From contig JBDRLC010000017.1 of assembly GCA_043813305.1 (NCBI GenBank), forward strand, positions 1 through 64,000: a stretch of DNA of 64,000 bases, read 5' to 3'. The stretch comes from JAHIZC01 sp043813305. Its GTDB lineage: Bacteria; Omnitrophota; Gorgyraeia; Gygaellales; Profunditerraquicolaceae. The notes below the pieces were generated by a model. The model saw only the letters and a program-made list of their open reading frames with translations. It was not told the origin of the DNA and made no database searches. Every line of letters starts with the position of its first letter. Position 1 is the first letter of the stretch. Of the stretch, positions 1 to 8,814 are shown piece by piece. The position numbers and the translations under genes are program-made.

Positions 1-528
1 CATCGCCTCCTTGACGCTTTCGGAATAAAGCGTCAAGGATCTTCAGATTGCTCAAGCTCCATTGGCACCTCGACTTCGCTCGGTGTCAACCCTGAGCGGA
101 GTCGAATGGGTTGGCTAAAATCTCCATTCGCTCTAAAGACCAACAGGTTCGTTTGTTATGGATAGCTAAGTTTCTCGCTCAGGATAAATCTTCTCATTGA
201 AAGGGGCTTTTGCGGTTTTGCTGAAGCGCACATTAGGATTTTTTCGGCAGATGTGTGTAAGCCTACCTGCCCTGACTGCCGTCAGGCAGGCGGCAGGCAG
301 GGAATTACGGCGAACGGAGGAACTCTATACTGTAAACCTCTCCGGGAGAGAGCCGTAAACCCCGTAGCTGCTTGCAGCTACGGGGTAAACCGCAGCACAC
401 GGCGAAAAAAGACAGTGCGCGGAAGCGAAACCGTGAAAGACCATTTGTGGGCAATGAAGGTAAAAAGTTTTGCGTTAGAAATACCTTAAGGGTACGTCTA
501 TTATATTAGAGAGATAAATAATATTCGT
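1..528. other. Untranslated region with several hairpins upstream of recA
   Basis: No convincing gene was found here. Frame 1 is open from base 1 to a stop at 163-165, but it runs through palindromes and may be chance or the tail of an upstream gene. The stretch holds a perfect 13-bp hairpin (8-20/27-39), a TCGAC...GTCGA palindrome (70-81/94-105), nested CCTGCC/GGCAGG palindromes (266-297) and a 12-bp hairpin (360-371/374-385). GTAAAC occurs three times, at 332-337, 355-360 and 385-390, before, between and after two hairpins. The region 300-480 could be a structured RNA or leader. It shows none of the signature sequences of tmRNA, RNase P RNA or SRP RNA. Confidence 0.5.
70..105. repeat. REP-like palindrome (TCGAC/GTCGA type)
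   Basis: The 12-nt arms 70-81 and 94-105 pair fully with one G-T wobble around a 12-nt loop. The CCTGAGCGGAGTCGAA core is a variant of the widespread CTGAG-CTT-TCGAA intergenic repeat family; related but different units occur at 47819-47883. Confidence 0.6.
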
Positions 529-557
529 TTGACAGATGTAAGTTGCTGGAGTATAAT
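529..557 (+). promoter_or_regulatory. Consensus sigma70-type promoter of recA
   Basis: TTGACA at 529-534 and TATAAT at 552-557 are separated by exactly 17 nt, a perfect vegetative promoter. Transcription would start near 564 and give a short leader of about 35 nt containing GGAGG at 589-593. No obvious LexA/SOS operator is visible around it. Confidence 0.85.
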
Positions 558-598
558 TGTTTGTCTTAATCCAGCAAAAATTAAAATTGGAGGTCATT

Positions 599-1624
599 AT
601 GGCAGTGGAGAAGAAAGTTAAGCATGAATCGCAGGATATTTCTAACCGCAAAAAGGCCCTGGAGCTTGCACTATTGCAGATAGAGAAACAGTTTGGAAAA
701 GGATCAATTATGAAATTAGGTTCGACGATTAAGGCGGATGTGGAAGCTATCCATACAGGTGCGCTTACTCTGGATATAGCTTTAGGGGTCGGAGGAATAC
801 CTCGCGGTAGGGTTATTGAGATCTTCGGGCCAGAGGCATCGGGTAAGACCACTATAACATTAAGTGCAATAAAAGAGATCCAGAAGAAAGGTGGTGTAGC
901 TGCTTTTATTGATGCAGAACACGCTTTTGATTCCTCTTACGCGAAGATCATTGGAGTAAATCTGGATGAACTTTTAATTTCTCAACCTGATACCGGAGAG
1001 CAGGCATTAGAAATAGCCGAAACACTAGTGCGTTCTAACGCGGTAGATCTTGTAGTAATTGATTCTGTGGCTGCACTTACTCCTCGGGCAGAAATTGAAG
1101 GAGAGATGGGTGATTCCCACATTGGGCTGCAGGCGCGGCTTATGTCACAGGCATTGCGTAAGCTGACCGGAGCAATCAGTAAATCCCGTACTTGCGTTAT
1201 CTTTATCAATCAGATCCGGATGAAGATCGGTGTAATGTTTGGTTCGCCTGAAACCACCCCCGGCGGAAGGGCTTTAAAGTTTTATGCTTCGGTAAGATTA
1301 GATGTAAGAAGGATTGCTTCGATAAAATCAGGAGATAGTGTTATCGGCAGCAGAGTAAGGGTGAGGGTAGTGAAAAACAAAGTCGCACCACCATTTCGTG
1401 AGGCGGAATTCGAGATCCTGCATGACGAAGGTATCTCTAAGGCAGGAGCGATTCTGGATGCAGGGATAAAATTCGAGATAATCAGCAAATCCGGAACCTG
1501 GCTATCTTATCAAGAACAGAAACTTGGGCAGGGCCGGGACGCAGCAATAAAGCTATTAAAAGAACAACCAAAGCTACAGGGTGAGATAGAAACAGAGGCG
1601 AGAAAACAGATTCAATTAAGTTAA
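599..1624 (+). CDS. recA: RecA recombinase
   Basis: RecA forms ATP-dependent filaments on single-stranded DNA for homologous recombination and the SOS response. Walker A GPEASGKT is at residues 77-84 and Walker B VVIDS at about 152-156; the L1/L2 DNA-binding region reads FINQIRMKIGVMFG and PGGRALKF. I start at the ATG at 599 because GGAGG sits 5-9 nt upstream and the protein then begins MAVEKK; an in-frame start at 557 overlaps the -10 box and adds 14 atypical residues. At 341 residues it is slightly short, ending EARKQIQLS without the acidic C-terminal tail of E. coli RecA, which restrains filament formation. RecX, a RecA modulator, is encoded two genes downstream. Confidence 0.98.
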   Translation: MAVEKKVKHESQDISNRKKALELALLQIEKQFGKGSIMKLGSTIKADVEAIHTGALTLDIALGVGGIPRGRVIEIFGPEASGKTTITLSAIKEIQKKGGVAAFIDAEHAFDSSYAKIIGVNLDELLISQPDTGEQALEIAETLVRSNAVDLVVIDSVAALTPRAEIEGEMGDSHIGLQARLMSQALRKLTGAISKSRTCVIFINQIRMKIGVMFGSPETTPGGRALKFYASVRLDVRRIASIKSGDSVIGSRVRVRVVKNKVAPPFREAEFEILHDEGISKAGAILDAGIKFEIISKSGTWLSYQEQKLGQGRDAAIKLLKEQPKLQGEIETEARKQIQLS

Positions 1625-1645
1625 TTTTATGGAGGTGTATTTGAA

Positions 1646-3139
1646 ATGAAAAGAAAGTCGATATTTTTTGGGGCAGCGTTATTGATTGGTTTGATTATCG
1701 GCCTATTGGTCGCGGTAAAATTGGATATTTCTCCAACTGTAGAGAGTAAAGATTTAGAACCGAAACCAATCATTACAAAAAGTTCTGGTATGGAGTATGC
1801 GGTAACTAACGTAGCCAATACTACCGGAAAGGCAGTGGTTTCTATAAGCACGGAATATACCACTAAGATTGGAGGCAGAAGGCGGTATTTCGCAACTCCG
1901 TTTGGCAGTTCTCCGTTTCTAAAAGAGGATGATATCTTTCATGATTTCTTTGATGATTTCTTCGGAGAGATTCCTGACAGGGAATATAAGCAGACCGGAT
2001 TAGGTTCTGGAGTGATCATTGATACGGAAGGTTATATTCTAACTAATGAGCATGTAGTCGGCGGCGCGGATAAGATTACAGTGACTCTCCCGGATGGAAG
2101 AGAACTAAAGGGAGAGATTAAAGGCAAGGATATACGTTCAGACCTGGCAGTGATAAAAATAAACGCAAATGACCTGCCCGTAGCTAAACTCGGTGATTCT
2201 AATCAAATAATGATCGGAGAGTGGGTAGTTGCTATCGGAAATCCTTTTGGATTTGCTTTGCAGAATCCAGAACCAACTGTAACCGTAGGGGTAGTCAGTG
2301 CCCTACATAGGACATTAGGCAGGATGGCAGGAGATAAAGACTTCGGCGATTTAATCCAGACTGATGCTGCGATAAACCCAGGAAATTCAGGAGGGCCTTT
2401 AGTCAACCTGAGAGGCGAGATAGTAGGGATTAATGTTGCGATATTCTCAACCACCGGAGGGTATCAAGGCGTCGGTTTTGCCATTCCGATTAATAATGCC
2501 AAGAGGATACTTTCCCGGCTGATAGAAGGAAAGAAAATTCTCTATGGTTGGTTGGGAATTACTATCCAGGATTTAACTGATGAATTGGCGGAGTATTTCG
2601 CCCTGGCTGATAAGAATGGGGTTTTAGTGGCTAAAGTCCTGGGTGATAGTCCGGCTGAAAAAGGAGGAATGAAAGAGGGAGATATTATAAAACAGTTTGG
2701 CGGTAAGGATGTGAATAATGTTAGGCAATTACTGAGCGCTGTTGCCGCAGCCCAAGTAGGCAATAAGGCAGAGGTTTTAGTCGTACGTGATAACAAGAAT
2801 CTGAATCTGAATATAGTTATCGGGGAGAGACCGGAGGATACGGAGAATCTTGCGGGCCTTACTGGAGAGAGTGCTACCTGGAGGGGGCTTGAGGTTGAAG
2901 ATATTACCCCACAGAATTCGCGTAGATATAAGATCCAGGAAAAGCAAGGTGTAGTGGTAGTAAATGTTGAACCGAAAAGCCCGGCAGATGATGCTAAGTT
3001 AGTCTTAGGCGACTTGATCATGGCGATAAATAGAAAACCGGTGAATAACCTTTCTGATTATCAAAGTTTGACTTCGAAAATTAAAGGGGGCGCTTTAATC
3101 CGGACTTCACGCGGATACTTTTTGCTAAAAAGTGATTAA
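1646..3139 (+). CDS. htrA: HtrA/DegP-family periplasmic serine protease
   Basis: An envelope quality-control protease that degrades or refolds misfolded exported proteins. An N-terminal hydrophobic segment (about residues 5-24) is a signal peptide or anchor. The trypsin-like domain carries the triad His136 (TNEHVV), Asp166 (SDLAVI) and Ser248 (GNSGGP). Two PDZ domains follow (about 315-400 and 410-490); the carboxylate-binding loop of the first reads YGWLGI. The length of 497 aa is typical of the two-PDZ DegP/DegQ/MucD group. GGAGGT at 1631-1636 supports the start. The stop overlaps the GTG of recX, so the gene is probably cotranscribed with recA. Whether it behaves as DegP, DegQ or MucD cannot be told from sequence. 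Confidence 0.93.
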   Translation: MKRKSIFFGAALLIGLIIGLLVAVKLDISPTVESKDLEPKPIITKSSGMEYAVTNVANTTGKAVVSISTEYTTKIGGRRRYFATPFGSSPFLKEDDIFHDFFDDFFGEIPDREYKQTGLGSGVIIDTEGYILTNEHVVGGADKITVTLPDGRELKGEIKGKDIRSDLAVIKINANDLPVAKLGDSNQIMIGEWVVAIGNPFGFALQNPEPTVTVGVVSALHRTLGRMAGDKDFGDLIQTDAAINPGNSGGPLVNLRGEIVGINVAIFSTTGGYQGVGFAIPINNAKRILSRLIEGKKILYGWLGITIQDLTDELAEYFALADKNGVLVAKVLGDSPAEKGGMKEGDIIKQFGGKDVNNVRQLLSAVAAAQVGNKAEVLVVRDNKNLNLNIVIGERPEDTENLAGLTGESATWRGLEVEDITPQNSRRYKIQEKQGVVVVNVEPKSPADDAKLVLGDLIMAINRKPVNNLSDYQSLTSKIKGGALIRTSRGYFLLKSD

Positions 3140-3611
3140 CAAAGGAGATCCTTTTCAAAAAGCAAAAGATTATGCTTTTTTGCTGCTCAAGTTCAGGCTG
3201 CGCAGCGAGAGAGAGTTAATTCAGCGGCTGAAAATAAAGAAATTTGACGAAACAGTAATCAGAAGTGTAGTTGAGTTTCTCAAAGATAAAAGGTTTATTG
3301 ATGACGCTCTTTTTGCTAAAAATTGGGTGAAGTCTCGGATAGAAAAGCCCCTGGGTTTAAGCCGCATAAGAAGAGAACTCCTAATAAAAGGCATAGCAAA
3401 AGAGATCATTGACCAAGAACTAGAGAACATAAAGAAAAGATACTCTGAAGAAGAAATCATCCTAAGTATTGCTAAAGAAAGATTGAGAAGATTAAGCAGT
3501 ATTGATCCCCAAAAGGCGAGAAAACGCATATATGCATATCTCCTGCGCCGCGGTTTCTCCATGGATTTAGTATGTGATACGATAAATCAGTTATGCAAGC
3601 GCAAATTTTAA
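3132..3611 (+). CDS. recX: RecX regulatory protein
   Basis: RecX binds the RecA filament and limits its growth. The 159-aa protein is basic and helical, with the usual RecX three-helix repeats: FRLRSERELIQRL near the N-terminus, then FIDDALFAKNWV and GLSRIRRELLIKGI. It starts with GTG at 3132, overlapping the htrA stop by 8 nt, and its 3' end overlaps alaS by 19 nt. The recA...recX-alaS order is a common bacterial arrangement and supports the call despite low sequence conservation in this family. Confidence 0.88.
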   Translation: MINKGDPFQKAKDYAFLLLKFRLRSERELIQRLKIKKFDETVIRSVVEFLKDKRFIDDALFAKNWVKSRIEKPLGLSRIRRELLIKGIAKEIIDQELENIKKRYSEEEIILSIAKERLRRLSSIDPQKARKRIYAYLLRRGFSMDLVCDTINQLCKRKF

Positions 3612-6220
3612 GAAAAAAATTCTTAGATTTTTTTAAGAGCAAAAAACATAAACTTCCTGAACCTGATTCTTTAGTCCCTAAGGAGGATGCCACGGTTTTA
3701 TTTACACCTGCCGGGATGAACCAATTCAAGAAAGAATTCCTCGGCTTTGATTCTGGTTTTACGCGTGTTGCTACCTGTCAGAGATGCTTAAGAACGGATG
3801 ATTTAGACAAAGTAGGTAAAACCTCCGGGCACCATACCTTTTTTGAGATGCTGGGGAATTTTTCCTTTGGCGATTACTTTAAAGAAGATGCAATTAGTTA
3901 TGCCTGGGAGTTTTTGACTGATGTACTCAAAGTGCACAAGGAAAGACTTTGGATTTCGGTCTATAAAGAAGATAGCGAAGCTTATAAGATTTGGAAGGAC
4001 TCAGTTGGAGTACCCGATACCAGGATTATAAAATTAGGGGATAAAGAAAATTTCTGGCCCTCTGAAGCAAAGAGTAAAGGACCTAACGGCCCTTGCGGCC
4101 CATGCTCTGAGATATTTTTTGATCAAGGGAAAAAGGTGGGTTGCAGGAAGGCTGCTTGTAATCCCAACTGCGATTGCGATAGATTCATTGAAGTATGGAA
4201 TCTGGTTTTTACTCAATTTAATCGCAAAGAGGGCGGTAAAATCGAGCCTTTACCTAAAAAAAATATCGATACCGGGATGGGGTTAGAAAGATTAGCTGCG
4301 GTTATGCAAGGCGTCTTGAGTAATTTTGAGACTGACCTTTTTAAGCCTATAGTTAAAGAGATTGCCTCAGAGTGTCAGAGTGTCAAGGTGTCAAAAAATC
4401 TAGGGTTAGTTTACGCAGTAGCTGATCATCTGCGTGCTGTAACTTTTAGCATCTTTGACGGAGTGCTTCCTTCTAATGAAGCGCGCGGTTATGTTATCAG
4501 GAAATTAATCAGGAAGAGTGTCCTGCATCTTAAAGAACTTGGCGTAGCAGCTCCTTTTTTATATAAGTTAGTACCGGTTTTATCCGAAGGGATGCTGTCT
4601 TTTTATCCGGGATTAAGTGCCCGCAGGGAGAATATAGCAGAGATTATCTTATCTGAAGAAAATAGCTTCATTGCTACCTTGAATTCAAGTGAGGCGCTCT
4701 TTATTGAAAAGTTTCGGGTCTCATCGGGCAGAAAGTTAGGCGCAGAAGAAACAGGTCGAATTGCTTTCCAGCTATACGATACCCATGGAGTCCCCTGGGA
4801 ATTAACCAATAACTGGGCGAAGAAGCACGGATTGAAGATTTCAGAGGTGATTTATAAGCAGGAGCTAGAAAAACAGAAAGAGCGCTCAAAATTACAGACT
4901 TCAATGAAAGGAGATGTTTTTATTCAGGGTGCTTTTGATTTTAAGGTAAAAGCGACGAAGTTTTCGGGTTATGAGGATGTTTCCACGGAAGCAAAAATCT
5001 TAAAGATTATAAAAGATAAATCGCAGGTTAATCAGATTGGTAAAGGAGAGAGCGGGATTATTCTTCTTGATAAATCCGTTTTTTACCCTGAATCTGGAGG
5101 GCAGGTTGGTGATAGCGGAGAAATATTCAAGGGAAAAAATATTTTTGAAGTTAAAGATACTCAAATAGCAGATAAGGTAATCTTACATCTCGGCGAGGTG
5201 AAGGAGGGTAATTTTAAAGTTGGCCAGAGCGTAAACGCAAAGATAGACTTAGAGCGCAGATTATCGATCGCGCGGAATCACACCGCTACACATCTACTGC
5301 AGGCAGCTTTAAGAAAGGTTTTAGGAAGCCACGTTCAACAGCAGGGTTCTTTAGTGGCGCATGACCGCTTGAGATTCGATTTTACGCATTTTAAAGAAAT
5401 AGATGATACGCTAATAAATCGGATAGAAGAGGTGGTAAACGGGTATATCCTGAATAATCACGGGTTAGAAAAAAAACAAATGGAGTTGAAAGCTGCTAAA
5501 AAATCTGGGGCACTTGCTTTTTTCGGTGAGAAATACGAAGAGAAGGTACGGGTCGTATCGATTGGAGATTTTTCTAAGGAATTATGCGGTGGTATACATC
5601 TTTGCAACACAGGCGAAATCGGATTATTCAAAATCGTTCAGGAGGGATCAGTAGCAAGCGGCATAAGAAGAATCGAAGCTACCACCGGAAGCTATGCCTA
5701 TAATCTGATAAAAAAGGACGAGCAATTAATAAAGGAAGTCTCGCAAATATTAAAAGTGAATAAAGAAAGTATCCCCGAGATTCTGCGTAACAATCTCGGG
5801 AGACTGAAGGTTCTGGAAAAATCAATACAAACACAGAAAATGGAGAGCTTAAAGGAATCTATCGATTCCTGGATTGATCAGGCCGAAGTTATAAACGGCA
5901 TTAAGATAATCACAAAGGTAATAGATAATTTAGATATGCAATTACTAAGGCAAACTGTAGATTCAATTAAAGCAAAGGTTAAAAGTTCTGTAATTCTCTT
6001 GGGCTCTGCTTCCGGCAATAAGGCATTGTTAGTCATGGGTATTAGCAAGGATTTATGTGAGAAAGGATTGGATGCTGTAAAGTTAATCAGAAATATATCC
6101 GGCATTATCGACGGGAGCGGAGGAGGGAGAGAAGACTTTGCCCAGGCAGGAGGAACTGATCCCGATAAGTTTAACGAAGCTTTTAATCAATTAAAGGAGT
6201 TAATCAAAGGACGAGGATGA
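3593..6220 (+). CDS. alaS: Alanyl-tRNA synthetase
   Basis: Charges tRNA-Ala and hydrolyses mischarged Ser/Gly-tRNA-Ala. Class II catalytic core in residues 1-450, starting with the characteristic FTPAGMNQFK and a GHHTFFEMLGNF motif. The editing domain holds the zinc motif His563-x3-His567 and Cys665-x3-His669. The C-Ala domain ends with GSGGGREDFAQAGG. At 875 aa it is full length. The ATG at 3593 lies inside the recX 3' end. The stop codon overlaps an ATG that opens a palindromic leader before hisD. Confidence 0.98.
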   Translation: MQAQILRKKFLDFFKSKKHKLPEPDSLVPKEDATVLFTPAGMNQFKKEFLGFDSGFTRVATCQRCLRTDDLDKVGKTSGHHTFFEMLGNFSFGDYFKEDAISYAWEFLTDVLKVHKERLWISVYKEDSEAYKIWKDSVGVPDTRIIKLGDKENFWPSEAKSKGPNGPCGPCSEIFFDQGKKVGCRKAACNPNCDCDRFIEVWNLVFTQFNRKEGGKIEPLPKKNIDTGMGLERLAAVMQGVLSNFETDLFKPIVKEIASECQSVKVSKNLGLVYAVADHLRAVTFSIFDGVLPSNEARGYVIRKLIRKSVLHLKELGVAAPFLYKLVPVLSEGMLSFYPGLSARRENIAEIILSEENSFIATLNSSEALFIEKFRVSSGRKLGAEETGRIAFQLYDTHGVPWELTNNWAKKHGLKISEVIYKQELEKQKERSKLQTSMKGDVFIQGAFDFKVKATKFSGYEDVSTEAKILKIIKDKSQVNQIGKGESGIILLDKSVFYPESGGQVGDSGEIFKGKNIFEVKDTQIADKVILHLGEVKEGNFKVGQSVNAKIDLERRLSIARNHTATHLLQAALRKVLGSHVQQQGSLVAHDRLRFDFTHFKEIDDTLINRIEEVVNGYILNNHGLEKKQMELKAAKKSGALAFFGEKYEEKVRVVSIGDFSKELCGGIHLCNTGEIGLFKIVQEGSVASGIRRIEATTGSYAYNLIKKDEQLIKEVSQILKVNKESIPEILRNNLGRLKVLEKSIQTQKMESLKESIDSWIDQAEVINGIKIITKVIDNLDMQLLRQTVDSIKAKVKSSVILLGSASGNKALLVMGISKDLCEKGLDAVKLIRNISGIIDGSGGGREDFAQAGGTDPDKFNEAFNQLKELIKGRG

Positions 6221-6319
6221 ATCCCGTTAGAAATTGTATTCTAGCGGGATCCGAAGGAGATTTCTAACGGGTGAATCCCGTTAGAAATTTGTGATAAATA
6301 AAGGAGTATTTCTAACGAG
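6217..6319 (+). promoter_or_regulatory. Palindromic leader with embedded Shine-Dalgarno before hisD
   Basis: Five complementary arms lie in order: A 6223-6234, B 6239-6250, C 6260-6271, D 6277-6288, E 6308-6318. A and D read CCCGTTAGAAAT; C reads ATTTCTAACGGG; E is a one-base variant. A can pair with B (12 bp, one wobble, extended back to 6221) or with C; D can pair with C (5-nt loop) or with E. The D:E loop holds the hisD Shine-Dalgarno AAGGAG (6301-6306). Short reading frames overlap the arms: a 16-codon one from the ATG at 6217 and a 7-codon one from the GTG at 6271. It may be a repeat insertion, a translational or transcriptional attenuator, or both. Confidence 0.6.
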
Positions 6320-7549
6320 ATGAAAATCATACGTTTTACTAATAAACAATTAGAGAAGATTTATAACCGCGGCTACATTAAACGTAACCGCCTAAGCGAA
6401 CGGGTTCAAGAGATAATCGAAGATGTCCGTATTCTCGGAGATGATGCCTTAATCAAATATACTAAGAAATTCGATAAGGTAAAATTATCTCCCCGGCAGC
6501 TTGCAGTACCCAAGATAGAGATCAGTGGCGCTTATCAAAATATCAGCCCGGATGTCGTCTCAAGCTTAAAGACGATCATAGAAAATATAAACCGTTTCTA
6601 CCGTAAGACGATCAGGAAAAGCTGGAAGATTAAAGACGAAGATGGAGTTATCCTCGGAGAAAAATACACTCCGATTGAAAAAGTCGGCGTATATATACCT
6701 GCCGGAACAGCACCTTTGGTCTCTACGGTTTATATGACCGTACTCCCGGCTAAGATTGCGGGAGTAAAAAAGATTGTCTTGATCAGCCCGCCGGATAAAA
6801 ACGGATTTATCAACCCACATATCTTGGTAGTCGCGGATCTGCTTAAAGTCGACGAAGTTTATCGCGTAGGCGGAGCCCAAGGAATAGCCGCTCTTGCCTA
6901 CGGAACAAAGACTATCCCCAGGGTAGATAAGATCGTCGGTCCGGGAAATCTCTATGTCAGCGAAGCAAAAAGGCAGGTTTACGGCCAGGTGGGAATAGAT
7001 ATGATCGCCGGACCCACTGAACTAGTGATCATCGCTAATCGCTACAGTGACCCTAAATTCATCGTAGCTGACCTGCGCGCTCAGGGAGAGCACGCAAAAG
7101 GATTAGCGATATTGATCACAAATTCCAAGACATTGGCAAAAGAGGTAAAATCTCAGCTAGAGGGTAATAACGGTTTTATTGTATTAACTAAAAATCTAAC
7201 TCAAGCTGTTGAGATCGCGAATAAAATAGCTCCTGAGCACTTGGAGATTATGGTTAATAATCCGCGCAGGCTGCTTAAAGGGATAAAGAACGCGGGAGCA
7301 ATATTTTTAGGGCCATATAGTTCTGCTGCGGTAGGAGACTATGTGGCCGGGCCAAGTCACGTTTTACCGACTCAAGGTACTGCCAGGTTCTTCTCCGGGT
7401 TATCGGTATTTGATTTTGTGAAAAGCAGCCATATCATCAGTTACACTAAAAAAGCACTTGTGAGGATAAAAGAGCCGCTAGAGAAAATTGCCAGCATAGA
7501 AGGATTGAATAAGCATTTAGATTCTGTAGAGGCCAGGTTTCGCAGTTAA
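6320..7549 (+). CDS. hisD: Histidinol dehydrogenase
   Basis: Catalyses the last two steps of histidine synthesis, L-histidinol to L-histidine with two NAD+. Family motifs are GPGNLYVSEAKR, the DMIAGPTEL loop, and zinc ligands Gln and His in AQGEH and His in the C-terminal EGLNKH. The AQGEHAKG segment departs slightly from the common AQAEHD. The length of 409 aa is normal. The start is set by AAGGAG 14 nt upstream, within a palindromic leader. It is first in a his gene series lacking hisG, hisC and hisE, which must lie elsewhere. Confidence 0.96.
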   Translation: MKIIRFTNKQLEKIYNRGYIKRNRLSERVQEIIEDVRILGDDALIKYTKKFDKVKLSPRQLAVPKIEISGAYQNISPDVVSSLKTIIENINRFYRKTIRKSWKIKDEDGVILGEKYTPIEKVGVYIPAGTAPLVSTVYMTVLPAKIAGVKKIVLISPPDKNGFINPHILVVADLLKVDEVYRVGGAQGIAALAYGTKTIPRVDKIVGPGNLYVSEAKRQVYGQVGIDMIAGPTELVIIANRYSDPKFIVADLRAQGEHAKGLAILITNSKTLAKEVKSQLEGNNGFIVLTKNLTQAVEIANKIAPEHLEIMVNNPRRLLKGIKNAGAIFLGPYSSAAVGDYVAGPSHVLPTQGTARFFSGLSVFDFVKSSHIISYTKKALVRIKEPLEKIASIEGLNKHLDSVEARFRS

Positions 7550-7567
7550 TAGAAAGTGAGTGGATAG

Positions 7568-8173
7568 ATGAAAAAGCGTACTGCAGAAAAAAAGAGAGCA
7601 ACAAAAGAAACCAATATAAAACTAAATTTAGTTATTGATGGAAGCGGCAAATCCAGTATAAATACAGGCATAGGTTTTTTGGATCATATGCTGGAATTAT
7701 TCGCATTTCACGGATTATTTGACTTAGAAATCGCGGCTACCGGAGATTTAAAGGTCGATATCCATCACACTAATGAAGATATCGGTATTGTATTAGGCGA
7801 TGCATTTAAGGAGGCATTAGGAGACAAAATTGGGATAAAAAGATTCGGTTCTGCTTCGGTGCCAATGGAAGAGGTAGTTGCTAATATAACTGTAGATATC
7901 AGCGGAAGAGGTTCCTTACAATTATCAGGGCCAAATGATTTTAAGCAGACAGACGATAAAGAGGGCTATGCATTAAACGACGCAGAGCATTTTTTTGAAT
8001 CTTTTTCAAAAAGATTAGGTATGAACCTGAATATCACAGTGAATCCGGCAGGTAAAGATCTTCATACTACTTTAGAGCCGGTCTTTAAGGCTTTAGGCCT
8101 AGCAATGGATCAAGCCACGCAAATCGATCCGCGAAGGACCGGTATCCCTTCTACTAAAGGAATAATTGATTGA
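7568..8173 (+). CDS. hisB: Imidazoleglycerol-phosphate dehydratase, with altered metal motif
   Basis: Dehydrates imidazole glycerol phosphate in histidine synthesis using a di-manganese site. GIGFLDHML, the first HHxxE motif (His66, His67, Glu70), the SGRGSL segment and the C-terminal IPSTKG are present. The second metal motif, normally HHxxE, reads H166-T167-T-L-E170, so one expected ligand His is Thr; the usual VPMDEAL is VPMEEVV. The reading is clear and open throughout, with no sign of frameshift. Length of 201 aa is that of the stand-alone enzyme, with no phosphatase domain. Operon position between hisD and hisH supports the role; activity is less certain than the family. Confidence 0.9.
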   Translation: MKKRTAEKKRATKETNIKLNLVIDGSGKSSINTGIGFLDHMLELFAFHGLFDLEIAATGDLKVDIHHTNEDIGIVLGDAFKEALGDKIGIKRFGSASVPMEEVVANITVDISGRGSLQLSGPNDFKQTDDKEGYALNDAEHFFESFSKRLGMNLNITVNPAGKDLHTTLEPVFKALGLAMDQATQIDPRRTGIPSTKGIID

Positions 8174-8174
8174 A

Positions 8175-8783
8175 ATGATAGCAGTTATTGATTATGGTAT
8201 GGGGAATATTCATAGTGTGAATAAAGCCCTGGGTCTTTACGGGGCTAAAACCATAGTCACTAATAAAGTGGAGGATATTAAATCAGCGCAAAAATTAGTT
8301 CTTCCCGGTGTAGGGGCATTTGATGATGCTAAGGGAGAATTGGAGAGGCGCGGATTGATAGATATTTTATTAGAGCAGGTTAGAAGCAAGAAGCCGTTTC
8401 TGGGAATATGCTTAGGGATGCAGCTGTTATTTGATCAGAGCGAAGAGGCTAAAACTTCTAAAGGGCTCGGGCTGATAAAGGGTAGTGTAAGAAAATTCGA
8501 AGCAAAAGCAGGCAGGAAAGTTCCTCATATGGGATGGAACCAGCTAAGCCATCTAAAGAAAGATTGCCCTTTATTAAGAGATGTTAAGGAAAATGCATAT
8601 GTGTATTTTTGCCACTCTTATTACCCGGCTCCAAGTGAAAATAATCTAGTGGCAGCTACTACGGATTACGGAACTGACTTTGCCTCGTTGGTATGGAAGG
8701 AGAAACTATTCGGGGTTCAATTCCACCCTGAGAAGAGTCAAGCCGTAGGCCTTAAGATAATAGAAAACTTTGTTAAACTATAG
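8175..8783 (+). CDS. hisH: Imidazole glycerol phosphate synthase, glutaminase subunit HisH
   Basis: Releases ammonia from glutamine and channels it to HisF. The class I amidotransferase triad is Cys79 in LGICLGMQ, His184 and Glu186 in QFHPEK. The ATG at 8175, one base after the hisB stop, gives the normal N-terminus MIAVIDYGMGN; a TTG at 8166 would add three residues. It is 202 aa. Its partner hisF lies two genes downstream, after hisA and a lipoprotein gene. Confidence 0.95.
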   Translation: MIAVIDYGMGNIHSVNKALGLYGAKTIVTNKVEDIKSAQKLVLPGVGAFDDAKGELERRGLIDILLEQVRSKKPFLGICLGMQLLFDQSEEAKTSKGLGLIKGSVRKFEAKAGRKVPHMGWNQLSHLKKDCPLLRDVKENAYVYFCHSYYPAPSENNLVAATTDYGTDFASLVWKEKLFGVQFHPEKSQAVGLKIIENFVKL

Positions 8784-8814
8784 AAACTGTTAGAGGTTTT
8801 GTCAATTAGGTCAG

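Noticed and set aside
253..489. 78-codon reading frame on + upstream of recA
   Set aside because: It runs through palindromes and hairpins, has no recognisable domain and no Shine-Dalgarno; composition looks non-coding.
1..528. tmRNA, RNase P RNA or SRP RNA before recA
   Set aside because: None of their universally conserved sequence blocks are present on either strand.
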